Assembly: GCA_003486945.1 (NCBI GenBank)
Contig: DNFL01000170.1
Location: 1-9,318, forward strand
From: Hyphomonas sp.
Lineage (GTDB): Bacteria > Pseudomonadota > Alphaproteobacteria > Caulobacterales > Hyphomonadaceae
Length of the DNA: 9,318 bases
Direction: 5' to 3'
Made by a program: the position numbers and the translations under genes. The notes beneath the pieces were generated by a model, which was given only the letters and a program-made list of their open reading frames with translations, had not been told where the DNA came from and did not search any database. Position 1 is the first letter of the stretch. Each line of letters begins with the position of its first letter. Positions 1 through 7,971 of this stretch are shown here, in pieces.

Positions 1-584
1 AGCGCCCAGAAGTGCGGCGGCGTCCAGAAGAAGATGATGGCGAACAGGATCCACGCATCCAGCGGCATGTTGCCGGTCACCGCCGCCCAGCCGATCACCG
101 GCGGGAAAGCGCCTGCGCCGCCGCCGATGACGATATTCTGCGGCGTCGCCCGCTTCAGCCACATCGTGTAGATAACGCCGTAATAGAAGATCGAGAAGGC
201 GAGCAGCCCGGCCGCCAGCCAGTTGGTCGCCATCCACATCAGCAGCACCGACACGCCCGACATAATCAGGCCCATCGTCAGCGCTTCCTCGCGGGGCACA
301 GCGCCCGACGGGATCGGCCGCGTCGCGGTGCGCGCCATCACGGCGTCGATATCGGAATCGTACCACATGTTGATCGCGCCTGCCGCGCCCGAGCCGAGCG
401 CGATGGCGAACGTGGCAATGGCGGCCATCAGCGGATGCATGGCGATGCCGGTGATCCCAGTCGCTGCCACAAGCCCTGCAAAGCCCGTGAACACCACCAG
501 CATCATGATGCGGGGCTTCATCAGGTTCACATAGTCCGACGCGGTTGCGTGGCGGATCTGGGGGGTGGCAGGCAGTTCGGTCAT
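1..584 (-). CDS. ctaB: Protoheme IX farnesyltransferase (heme O synthase), 3' end cut by window edge
   Basis: Heme O synthase is an inner-membrane UbiA-family prenyltransferase that adds a farnesyl group to protoheme IX, giving heme O, the precursor of the heme A used by the oxidase encoded next door. The frame is open from the ATG at 584 to the left edge, giving 194 residues; the family is usually about 300, so roughly the last third is missing. Visible family signatures are [13 protein letters not shown] (residues 22-34), the prenyl-diphosphate/Mg-binding motif NMWYDSDID (72-80, D76 and D80) followed by [10 protein letters not shown] (85-94), [17 protein letters not shown] (139-155), [15 protein letters not shown] (157-171) and FFWTPPHFW (185-193). 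Several hydrophobic membrane segments are evident. The second Asp-rich motif would lie beyond the edge. The ATG has no good Shine-Dalgarno sequence at normal spacing; AGGAAGG lies about 17 nt upstream. The gene is last of the visible ctaC-ctaD-ctaB series and is separated from ctaD by 109 bp with two hairpins. Function is certain; the start is likely. Confidence 0.96.
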   Translation of the reverse strand, partial: MTELPATPQIRHATASDYVNLMKPRIMMLVVFTGFAGLVAATGITGIAMHPLMAAIATFAIALGSGAAGAINMWYDSDIDAVMARTATRPIPSGAVPREEALTMGLIMSGVSVLLMWMATNWLAAGLLAFSIFYYGVIYTMWLKRATPQNIVIGGGAGAFPPVIGWAAVTGNMPLDAWILFAIIFFWTPPHFWA

Positions 585-616
585 CTCGGTTTTCGTCTTG
601 GCCTTCCTAGCCGAAA

Positions 617-645
617 CGGCCCGCACGCCAGTCGCGTGAGGGCCG
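617..645 (-). other. Imperfect inverted repeat between ctaD and ctaB (possible attenuator or mRNA-processing hairpin)
   Basis: A 6-bp arm (617-622 with 640-645) and a 5-bp arm (624-628 with 634-638) pair perfectly around a single mismatch (623/639) and a 5-nt loop (629-633). On the minus-strand transcript this is an 11-bp GC-rich stem, followed by only three U residues. It lies 32 nt before the ctaB start codon. The structure is seen directly. A role as partial terminator, attenuator or 3'-end stabiliser of ctaCD mRNA is inference. Confidence 0.5.
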
Positions 646-666
646 CCCCGTTGTTTCAGTTCAGGT

Positions 667-688
667 CCGGCCCGGAGCGGCGGGCCGG
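667..688 (-). terminator. Perfect 8-bp GC hairpin just after the ctaD stop
   Basis: Positions 667-674 and 681-688 are perfect reverse complements, all G/C, around a 6-nt loop (675-680). On the minus strand the stem begins 5 nt after the ctaD stop codon. No U-tract follows, so it does not look like a strong intrinsic terminator. It may be a Rho-assisted or leaky terminator, or a 3' stabilising stem that lowers ctaB expression relative to ctaCD. Confidence 0.45.
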
Positions 689-693
689 GAAAG

Positions 694-2409
<1,716 letters not shown>

Positions 2410-2417
2410 TCAGGAAA

Positions 2418-3419
2418 TCAGTTGTTGGAAGCGTACTTGGTTTCAGGCGCCAGTTCCGCCGTCATCGTGACGGTGGCTGCAAGGGCGCCTTCGTAGTCAC
2501 CGGCCTTCATCAGCTCGGCCCAACGGTCGAACTGGGCCTGGGTCACAACGCGAACCTCGATCGGCATGTAAGCGTGGTCGATACCGCACAGTTCCGAGCA
2601 CTGGCCGTAATAGATGCCCGGCTCTTCAACCAGGAACCAGCCTTCGTTCAGGCGGCCCGGCACAGCGTCGGTCTTCACGGCAAAGGCCGGAACGGTCCAC
2701 GAGTGGATCACGTCTGCGGCGGCAACGTAGTAGCGGACATAGCGGCCCGCCGGCACGACCATCGGATAGTCGGTGGCGTAGTTCACCGGCAGCGAGTCGA
2801 AGTCGCGGCGGCCAGTGGCTTTCTCGTAGTTTTCCTTGTCGCTCGGACGGCCCTTGTGGACACCGTTCGAAACGAACTCGACCGGGACATCGCCCTCATC
2901 GACGAGGTCCGGATAGGTGTAGGTCCAGTTCCACTGGTTGCCCTGAACCTTGACGTTGATGAAGCCCTTCTCCGCGGCGTCCGGGAAATAGTTCTTCGTA
3001 TAGGCCAGGTGCTGGGCCGTCTTGCCTTCCGCCAGCAGCTTCTTCGACGTCGCCGCGATCTCGCCGAGGTTCGGCGTGACGTTCTGGTAGTAGAGGTTCG
3101 GGAAGGACAGGCTGGCAATGCCCACCAGGATCAGCGCCGGAACCACCGTCCAGACCACTTCCACCGTGGTGTTGTGGCTGAACTTGCGCGGCGTCTTGTT
3201 GGCGCGCTGGCTGTAGCGGACCATGACCCAGAGCAGCAGCACCATCACCAGGATGGTGATCAGCGTGATGATCCAGAGCAGGACGTTGTGGAACTCATGC
3301 ACACGCTCGGCGATTCGGGTCGCGGCAGGCTGGAAATTTAACGCGCCATCCTCGGGGAGGGCCGCAAAAGCAGGGGCGGCAAACAGGCTGGCAAAGAGGG
3401 CGGCAATCAGGTGACGCAC
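2418..3419 (-). CDS. ctaC: Cytochrome c oxidase subunit II (CuA subunit)
   Basis: Subunit II takes electrons from cytochrome c through its periplasmic binuclear CuA centre and passes them to subunit I. The 333-residue protein has a signal peptide (1-19, likely cleavage after APAFA), two membrane helices (about 46-68 and 88-108) and a periplasmic cupredoxin domain. The CuA ligands are complete: H239, C274, E276 (backbone), C278, H282 and M285, in DVIHSWTVPAF and GQCSELCGIDHAYMP. The aromatic electron-entry patch is QWNWTYTYPD (162-171), with W163 in the place of the conserved entry Trp and an Asn where many members have Tyr. Between helix 2 and this patch there are about 35 more residues (roughly 115-150) than in the short Paracoccus-like form, and 186-220 is also a long loop. 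The GTG at 3419 is preferred because GAGGTG lies 8 nt upstream and the signal peptide begins directly after it. First gene of the cox operon. Confidence 0.98.
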   Translation of the reverse strand: MRHLIAALFASLFAAPAFAALPEDGALNFQPAATRIAERVHEFHNVLLWIITLITILVMVLLLWVMVRYSQRANKTPRKFSHNTTVEVVWTVVPALILVGIASLSFPNLYYQNVTPNLGEIAATSKKLLAEGKTAQHLAYTKNYFPDAAEKGFINVKVQGNQWNWTYTYPDLVDEGDVPVEFVSNGVHKGRPSDKENYEKATGRRDFDSLPVNYATDYPMVVPAGRYVRYYVAAADVIHSWTVPAFAVKTDAVPGRLNEGWFLVEEPGIYYGQCSELCGIDHAYMPIEVRVVTQAQFDRWAELMKAGDYEGALAATVTMTAELAPETKYASNN

Positions 3420-3427
3420 GATGAAAA

Positions 3428-3433
3428 CACCTC
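3428..3433 (-). promoter_or_regulatory. Ribosome binding site deciding the ctaC GTG start
   Basis: GAGGTG on the minus strand lies 8 nt before the GTG at 3419. It matches the anti-Shine-Dalgarno well and supports the non-ATG start; no in-frame ATG precedes the signal peptide. Confidence 0.75.
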
Positions 3434-3560
3434 AATTGGGAACGGATTCGCCACTACCTATACCAGCCTCCGGCTTTACCCCAGTCTTTTCCGCGCTCAA
3501 AATTGTCGCAGCGCATCGCCGCAGAGCCGGTTTCGTGCTAGATACAGCGCAAGGTTTACA

Positions 3561-3565
3561 GGGAG
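3561..3565 (+). promoter_or_regulatory. Ribosome binding site deciding the TPR gene start
   Basis: GGGAG lies 7 nt before the ATG at 3573. It fixes that ATG as the start, rather than positions up to 162 nt further upstream in the same open frame, which would put an unlikely polar extension in front of a clear signal peptide. Confidence 0.7.
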
Positions 3566-3572
3566 TAACGCC

Positions 3573-4124
3573 ATGATCCGCACCCTTCTCCTCGCCGCCG
3601 CTGCGGCAACCCTCGCTCCGCTCGCCGGCGCGCAGGTCACCGTCATCGGCGGGGGCATCGCCCGGGACTGCTACGAGGCGGTCAAATACAACCTCGGAAA
3701 GCCCGCCGAGGCCGAAGCCATCTGCACCCGCGCGCTGGAGCACGAGGCCCTGAACATGTCCAACAAGGCCGCCACCTACACCAACCGCGGCGTGCTTCGG
3801 ATGCGCCAGGGTGCGTATGACGGCGCGCTGGCAGACTACGCCCTCGCCAAGCGGCTGCGCCCGCAGACCGGGGCCACCTGGCTGAACGAAGGCGCCGCCT
3901 ACATCTTCAAGAAAGACTACAACGCCGCGCTCGTCTCGCTGGAAAAGGCCATCGAACTCGACTCGCAGGACCTCTATGCCGCCTACTACAACCGAGCGAT
4001 CGCCCGGGAGCAGTCCGGCGATGTCGAAGGCGCCTATTTCGACTTCGTGAAGTCGAAAGAGCTCAACCCCGACTATCCCGCCACCGATCGCCAGCTCTCG
4101 CGCTTCCAGGTGACGACGAATTGA
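3573..4124 (+). CDS. Exported TPR-repeat protein of unknown function
   Basis: The 183-residue protein starts with a signal peptide (about 1-20, ending PLAGA before QVTV), so it is probably periplasmic. Residues 63-170 form about three tetratricopeptide repeats: AATYTNRGVLRMRQGAYDGA, then ATWLNEGAAYIFKKDYNAAL with SLEKAIELD, then YAAYYNRAIAREQSGDVEGA ending in LNP. These have the usual small/large residue pattern and the terminal NP. Such repeats form a helical protein-binding scaffold. Two cysteines, C33 and C51, flank the first helix after the signal and could form a disulfide in the periplasm. I recognise the fold but no named family. It is divergent from the cox operon and 46 bp upstream of tldD on the same strand, so it may be cotranscribed with tldD. 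A role in envelope or oxidase assembly is speculation from position. GGGAG 7 nt upstream supports the start. Confidence 0.85.
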   Translation: MIRTLLLAAAAATLAPLAGAQVTVIGGGIARDCYEAVKYNLGKPAEAEAICTRALEHEALNMSNKAATYTNRGVLRMRQGAYDGALADYALAKRLRPQTGATWLNEGAAYIFKKDYNAALVSLEKAIELDSQDLYAAYYNRAIAREQSGDVEGAYFDFVKSKELNPDYPATDRQLSRFQVTTN

Positions 4125-4137
4125 CATCCGGGTGCTT

Positions 4138-4152
4138 GCCCCGGCGAGGGGC
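4138..4152 (+). other. Small hairpin in the tldD leader
   Basis: A perfect 5-bp G/C stem (4138-4142 with 4148-4152) with a 5-nt loop sits between the TPR stop and the tldD ATG and ends 18 nt before that ATG. It has no U-tract, so it is not a convincing terminator. It could modulate readthrough or translation of tldD, or be chance in GC-rich DNA. Confidence 0.25.
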
Positions 4153-4170
4153 GCACAGCATGTTGGGGGA

Positions 4171-5574
4171 ATGACCGACACTCCCCTCCCCTTCGATGTG
4201 ACCGATGCGCTCCCGCTGCTGACCGGAGCCGCCAAGGGCGCAGACGATGCAGACCTCTACATCGAACGCTCCCGCTCCGAGAGTTTCGTCTTCGATGACG
4301 GAAGGCTGAAATCCGCCGCCTATGACACCGATCAGGGCTTCGGCTTGCGCGTTGTGGCCGGCGAGGCGCAGGGCTCCGGCTATGCCTCGCAGCTCACCCT
4401 CGACGCCATCCGCCGCGCGGCCGAAACCGCCGCCCAGGCCAAGCGCGGCTATTCCGGCAAACTCGCCGCCGGCCCCCAGCCCACGAACCGCCGCCTCTAC
4501 CAGCCGATCGACCCGACACTCGCCCCGGCCTTCACGGACAAGACGAACCTCCTCGCCGAGATCGACGCCTTCGCCCGCGCCGCCGACCCGCGCGTCGTGC
4601 AGGTCTCGGTCTCCCTCTCCGGCAGTCACAAGGAAGTCGACATCCTTCGCCCCGACGGCGCGCACTTCCACGACATCCGCCCCCTCGTCCGTCTCAACGT
4701 CTCCGTCACGCTCGAGGAAAACGGCCGCCGCGAATCCGCTGGCACCGGCGCCGGCGGGCGCGCCTCCTATGACGAGTGGATCCAGCCGGACCGCTGGAAA
4801 GCCATGGTCCGCCGCGCCATCGAGAAAGCATCCGTCAACCTGCAGTCCATTCCTGCCCCCGCGGGCGAAATGGAAGTCGTGCTCGGCCCCGGCTGGCCCG
4901 CCGTGCTGCTGCACGAAGCCGTCGGCCACGGCCTTGAGGGCGACTTCAACCGCAAGGGCACCTCCGTCTATGCCGGCCAGATCGGCCAGCAGGTCGCCGC
5001 GCGCGGTGTCACCGTCATCGATGACGGCTCCATCGAGGCGCGCCGCGGCTCGCTCTCCTTCGACGATGAAGGCACGCCTACCCAGCGCACGGTCCTCATC
5101 GAAGACGGCATCCTGAAAGGCTACATGCAGGACCGGATGAACGCCCGCCTGATGGGTATGGCGCCCACCGGCAATGGTCGCCGCGAAAGCTACGAATCCC
5201 CCACCATGCCGCGCATGACCAACACTGTTATGCTCGGCGGCGACTGCGACCCGAAGGAGATCGTCGCCTCGATCAAGCGCGGCCTCTGGGCTGTCGACTT
5301 CGGCGGCGGACAGGTCGACATCACCAGCGGCAATTTCGTCTTTCAGTGTACGGAGGCTTACCTCGTCGAGAACGGCAAGATCGTCGCCCCGGTGAAGAAC
5401 GCCACCCTCATCGGCCACGGCCCCACCGTGCTGCGCGACGTGACGATGATCGGCAACGACTTCGCCATGGACGACGGCGTCGGCGTCTGCGGCAAGGCCG
5501 GCCAGTCGGTCCCGGTTGGCGTCGGTCAGCCCACGCTGAAAGTCGGCGCCCTGACCGTCGGCGGCGCAGGCTGA
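4171..5574 (+). CDS. tldD: Metalloprotease TldD (TldD/PmbA family, U62)
   Basis: TldD is the catalytic half of the TldD-TldE(PmbA) cytoplasmic zinc protease, known in E. coli for trimming the microcin B17 leader and degrading unfolded CcdA. The 467 residues match the family (E. coli about 480). The zinc motif is complete: HEAVGH (H248, E249, H253), followed by GLEGDFNRKGTS. The conserved C-terminal cysteine C440 lies in GVCGKAGQSVPVGVGQP. Other hallmarks are ADLYIERS (27-34), DQGFGLRVV (54-62), IDDGSIEARRGS (283-294) and GYMQDRMNARLMG (317-329). The ATG at 4171 is chosen because the family's ADLY motif then falls at residues 27-30. A GTG at 4132 is in frame and would add 13 residues, but it crosses a hairpin. 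The G-rich run just before the ATG abuts it, so the ribosome site is odd. The TldE partner is not in the window, as is common. tldD close to ctaC is a recurring alphaproteobacterial arrangement (from memory). Function is firm; the native substrate is unknown. Confidence 0.96.
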   Translation: MTDTPLPFDVTDALPLLTGAAKGADDADLYIERSRSESFVFDDGRLKSAAYDTDQGFGLRVVAGEAQGSGYASQLTLDAIRRAAETAAQAKRGYSGKLAAGPQPTNRRLYQPIDPTLAPAFTDKTNLLAEIDAFARAADPRVVQVSVSLSGSHKEVDILRPDGAHFHDIRPLVRLNVSVTLEENGRRESAGTGAGGRASYDEWIQPDRWKAMVRRAIEKASVNLQSIPAPAGEMEVVLGPGWPAVLLHEAVGHGLEGDFNRKGTSVYAGQIGQQVAARGVTVIDDGSIEARRGSLSFDDEGTPTQRTVLIEDGILKGYMQDRMNARLMGMAPTGNGRRESYESPTMPRMTNTVMLGGDCDPKEIVASIKRGLWAVDFGGGQVDITSGNFVFQCTEAYLVENGKIVAPVKNATLIGHGPTVLRDVTMIGNDFAMDDGVGVCGKAGQSVPVGVGQPTLKVGALTVGGAG

Positions 5575-5591
5575 GGATCAGCCCTCAGCTT
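5568..5591. terminator. Convergent hairpin spanning the tldD and cupin stop codons
   Basis: Positions 5570-5576 and 5583-5589 are perfect 7-nt reverse complements around a 6-nt loop. On the plus-strand RNA two further pairs (A5568-U5591 and a G5569-U5590 wobble) extend the stem to 9 bp. The repeat contains both stop codons of the convergent genes. No U-run follows on either side, so termination, if it occurs here, is probably inefficient or Rho-assisted. It could also end both transcripts as a shared 3' stem. Confidence 0.5.
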
Positions 5592-6045
5592 CCGGCACGT
5601 CCACGAGCCATACATCCTGCGGCCCGGACCAGTGGACGGATACAAGGCAGAACTCGCTGACACAGTTGTGCGCATGCGCCACGCCGCGGGGCTGGAACCA
5701 GTAACTTCCGGGGCCGAGCAATTCAGCGATGTCCTGTGACCCCTCAAGGCCCCAATGCTGGATCTGGCCTTCAATGACCATCAACGCATAGTCATGCGTG
5801 TGGGCATGCATGGGGATCGGCCCTTTCGGAAGACGCATCAGCATGTCGGACGCGCCGGTCTGCGGATCACCCCGCAACACGCCAATTGCAGGCCCCGCCG
5901 GATTTGCCGGATTGACGGGCACAAGCATCTCTTCAGCAAACGGAACAATCAGGATTGTTCCAGGCGCATCCGGCGGAAGATCGGGATGCACAGCGGACTG
6001 ACACGCCGCGCCAAGCAGCGAAGCCGCCAGAGCCACACCCCGCAT
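5578..6045 (-). CDS. Secreted cupin-domain protein, possible lipoprotein
   Basis: The 155-residue protein has a short hydrophobic leader (1-14) followed by C15 in LLGAAC. This resembles a lipobox but has Gly at -3, so it may be either a lipoprotein or a simple exported protein. Residues about 65-145 form one cupin barrel. Motif 1 is PMHAHTHDYALMVIEG, with candidate metal ligands H80, H82 and H84. Motif 2 is GSYWFQPRGVAHAHN, with H124 and H126. These histidines suggest a bound divalent metal, but no enzyme activity can be assigned. The open frame runs upstream to 6399 inside the transporter gene in another frame; ATG 6045 is taken as the start because the leader and all conserved features follow it. 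It starts 5 nt after the transporter stop with no strong Shine-Dalgarno sequence, so translation is probably coupled to the transporter. Its 3' end is 3 bp from the tldD stop. It may be an envelope sensor or binding protein related to the transporter's substrate, but that is a guess. Confidence 0.85.
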   Translation of the reverse strand: MRGVALAASLLGAACQSAVHPDLPPDAPGTILIVPFAEEMLVPVNPANPAGPAIGVLRGDPQTGASDMLMRLPKGPIPMHAHTHDYALMVIEGQIQHWGLEGSQDIAELLGPGSYWFQPRGVAHAHNCVSEFCLVSVHWSGPQDVWLVDVPEAEG

Positions 6046-6050
6046 GTTCG

Positions 6051-7922
6051 CTACTCTGCAGCGCCGCGCGCCGCTTCCGCTTCCAGCGCCGCCTTGCTCG
6101 CAAGCCGCCCGGCTTTGCCGTGGCCGAGATATTTCAGCAGAAAGCTGAACAGGCCGAGCAGCACGCCGAGAATGATCGCCACCACGCCAAGGCTCCAGAA
6201 AACGTCCTTGTACGTCATCAGCGCCTTGCCGGGATCGAGCACCTGCCCGGCCACCGTATCGCTCGCCGTGAACTGCGCGATCACGCCGGCCACATATTGC
6301 GCGAACGCAGACGACAGGAACCAGCCCGCCATCATGAAGCTGACCACAGCCGCCGGCGACAGCTTGGTGATCATCGACAGGCCCACCGGCGAGAGGCAAA
6401 GCTCGCCTGTCGTGTGCAGCAGGTAGGCGAGCACGAGGAAAACCAGCGGCACGCGGAAGCTGTCATCTGCAAACTGGACACCCCAGACCAGCACCCAGAA
6501 ACCCAGCCCGACCTGCACCAGCGCCAACGCAAATTTCAGCGGTGTATTGGGATCCAGCTTGCGCGCGCCCAGCCAGGCCCACAGCGCCGCAAAAATCGGC
6601 GCGAACAGAAGAATGAAGCCGGAATTAAAACTCTGCGTCTGCGCCGCCGTCACGGTCATGAAGCCATCATGCGGCAACTGCGTATTGCGCTCGGCGAACT
6701 GGTTCAGCGACGAACCGCCCTGCTCGAACAGCGACCAGAAAACAACCGACATGAAGATCAGGAACAGGGCGAGGAGCAGTTCCTGAATTTCACGCAGGTT
6801 GCACTTGGTGACCATGTAGTAGATCAGATAACCGCCGAACAGCACGAGGCCGCTCATCAGCGTGGCGAATGTGTATTGCGGCGTCTGAAGCAGGAACCAG
6901 ACAGCCGCCACACCCGGAATGGCGAGCAGATAGAGCCACCATTCGACCGATACCGGGCCGACCTTCTTCGCCAGCAGTTCCGGAATCGGCGGCGCGCCGA
7001 CGTGCTCCGGCAACTGACGTTCGCCCGGCATCCAGAACACGAGCCGCTGCTGAGTGAACACCAGCCAGCCCACCGCCATGCCGACCGCCGCAAGGCCGAA
7101 GCCCGCCCACCAGCCGACCGTCTGGCCAAGATAGCCGCACAGGATCGCCGCCCAGAAGGCACCAAGATTGATGCCGTAATAATAGAGCGTGAAGCCGGCA
7201 TCCCGGCGCGGATCGGCATCTTCGTAAAGCTGGCCGACGATCGAGGAAATGTTGGCTTTCAGATAACCCACCCCCATTACAATCAGCGCGAGGGCAAGGA
7301 ACAGGATGTTCGTGTACAGAGGATCGCGCACCGGCTCCGAAAGTGTTTCCATCACGTTCGGAATGACCGTCGGCATCGGGCTATCGGCATCAAGGCCGGT
7401 GAACGTGATGCTTCCGCCTTCGCTGACATTGGCGCGGCAACCCTCATGGCTGGCATCGCCGCCGAACAGGCAGCGCTGCGTGCCGGTCTCGATGAACACC
7501 TGACGCGACCCGCCGCGGCCTTCGACCGCGAGGTTATACTCCGCGCCGTCCACGCGCATCGTCTGCGTCGCCTGCGGGCCATGCAGGCCCATCGTCAGGT
7601 GGCCGGCCACCAGAAGCAATGCGCCAAAAGCGATGGCCTTGCGGTTGCCGAGATACTTGTCTGCGAGGAAACCGCCGAGCAGCGGCAGCAGGTAAACGAG
7701 CGCGGTATAGGAACCGTACTGGCCCTGCGCCGTGCGGTCATCGAACAGGAAGTGCTGGGTCAGGTAGAAGATCAGAAGGCCGCGCATGCCGTAGAAAGAA
7801 AAGCGCTCCCACATCTCGGCGAAGAACAGGATGTGCAGGCCCTTCGGGTGCTGCCGCATCTGGTTGAACACCGGAATGCAGGTGACCAGCGTAATGACGA
7901 TGCCCAGGACAATAATCAGCAT
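6051..7922 (-). CDS. POT/PTR2-family proton-dependent oligopeptide transporter
   Basis: This is an inner-membrane symporter of the major facilitator superfamily that takes up di- and tripeptides with protons. Family signatures are visible: HPKGLHILFFAEMWERFSFYG, containing the proton-coupling ExxER motif (E36, E39, R40); GVGYLKANISSIVGQLY with K222; FTLYYYGINLGAFW (244-257); FWSLFEQGGSSLNQF (395-409, E400); and GELCLSPVGLSMITKLSP (506-523, E507). At 623 residues it is longer than the usual bacterial form (about 450-520). An extra hydrophobic segment (2-18) precedes the normal N-terminus. A soluble stretch (about 114-200) between helices 3 and 4, predicted periplasmic, carries C151 and C162. 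The usual Pro after K222 is Ala. The start at 7922 is backed by GGGGAG 6 nt upstream. It is the first gene of a pair with the cupin gene (5-bp gap). Substrate specificity within peptides cannot be read from sequence. Confidence 0.95.
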   Translation of the reverse strand: MLIIVLGIVITLVTCIPVFNQMRQHPKGLHILFFAEMWERFSFYGMRGLLIFYLTQHFLFDDRTAQGQYGSYTALVYLLPLLGGFLADKYLGNRKAIAFGALLLVAGHLTMGLHGPQATQTMRVDGAEYNLAVEGRGGSRQVFIETGTQRCLFGGDASHEGCRANVSEGGSITFTGLDADSPMPTVIPNVMETLSEPVRDPLYTNILFLALALIVMGVGYLKANISSIVGQLYEDADPRRDAGFTLYYYGINLGAFWAAILCGYLGQTVGWWAGFGLAAVGMAVGWLVFTQQRLVFWMPGERQLPEHVGAPPIPELLAKKVGPVSVEWWLYLLAIPGVAAVWFLLQTPQYTFATLMSGLVLFGGYLIYYMVTKCNLREIQELLLALFLIFMSVVFWSLFEQGGSSLNQFAERNTQLPHDGFMTVTAAQTQSFNSGFILLFAPIFAALWAWLGARKLDPNTPLKFALALVQVGLGFWVLVWGVQFADDSFRVPLVFLVLAYLLHTTGELCLSPVGLSMITKLSPAAVVSFMMAGWFLSSAFAQYVAGVIAQFTASDTVAGQVLDPGKALMTYKDVFWSLGVVAIILGVLLGLFSFLLKYLGHGKAGRLASKAALEAEAARGAAE

Positions 7923-7928
7923 GAACGG

Positions 7929-7934
7929 CTCCCC
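7929..7934 (-). promoter_or_regulatory. Ribosome binding site of the peptide transporter
   Basis: GGGGAG on the minus strand lies 6 nt before the ATG at 7922. It supports that start and therefore the extra N-terminal hydrophobic segment; a start nearer the ExxER motif would have no such site. Confidence 0.7.
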
Positions 7935-7971
7935 AGCGCGCTATCTCGTGACGGCGCTGGCCTGTGCCACG

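Larger units (their letters stand above)
3420..3572. promoter_or_regulatory. Divergent intergenic region between ctaC and the TPR gene
   Basis: This 153-bp gap is the only place for the promoters of the leftward cox operon and the rightward TPR gene. It is visibly more AT-rich in parts than the coding flanks. On the minus strand TATAGG (3462-3457) would place a start point about 30 nt before ctaC, but the hexamer 18 bp upstream (GACTGG) is a poor -35. On the plus strand TAGATA (3539-3544) resembles a -10 without a convincing -35. No clear operator repeat was found. The presence of promoters is inferred from gene layout, and the exact elements are uncertain. Confidence 0.5.

Noticed and set aside
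3411..3572. Upstream extension of the TPR gene
   Set aside because: It would put 54 polar residues before a clear signal peptide and would overlap the ctaC start region. GGGAG supports ATG 3573.
4125..4170. Small TldD substrate peptide (microcin-like precursor) near tldD
   Set aside because: I looked around tldD for a short gene with a leader and Gly/Ser/Cys-rich core. The flanking gaps are too short (46 bp and 3 bp) and hold no such frame.
4063..5418. Minus-strand open frame (451 residues) opposite tldD
   Set aside because: It is an antisense shadow of tldD. It is rich in Gly/Ala/Asp/Val repeats with no conserved motif, while the plus strand has every TldD signature.
6046..6399. N-terminal extension of the cupin open frame
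   Set aside because: The extension lies inside the transporter coding sequence in another frame and has no conserved features. The signal-like leader starts at the ATG at 6045.
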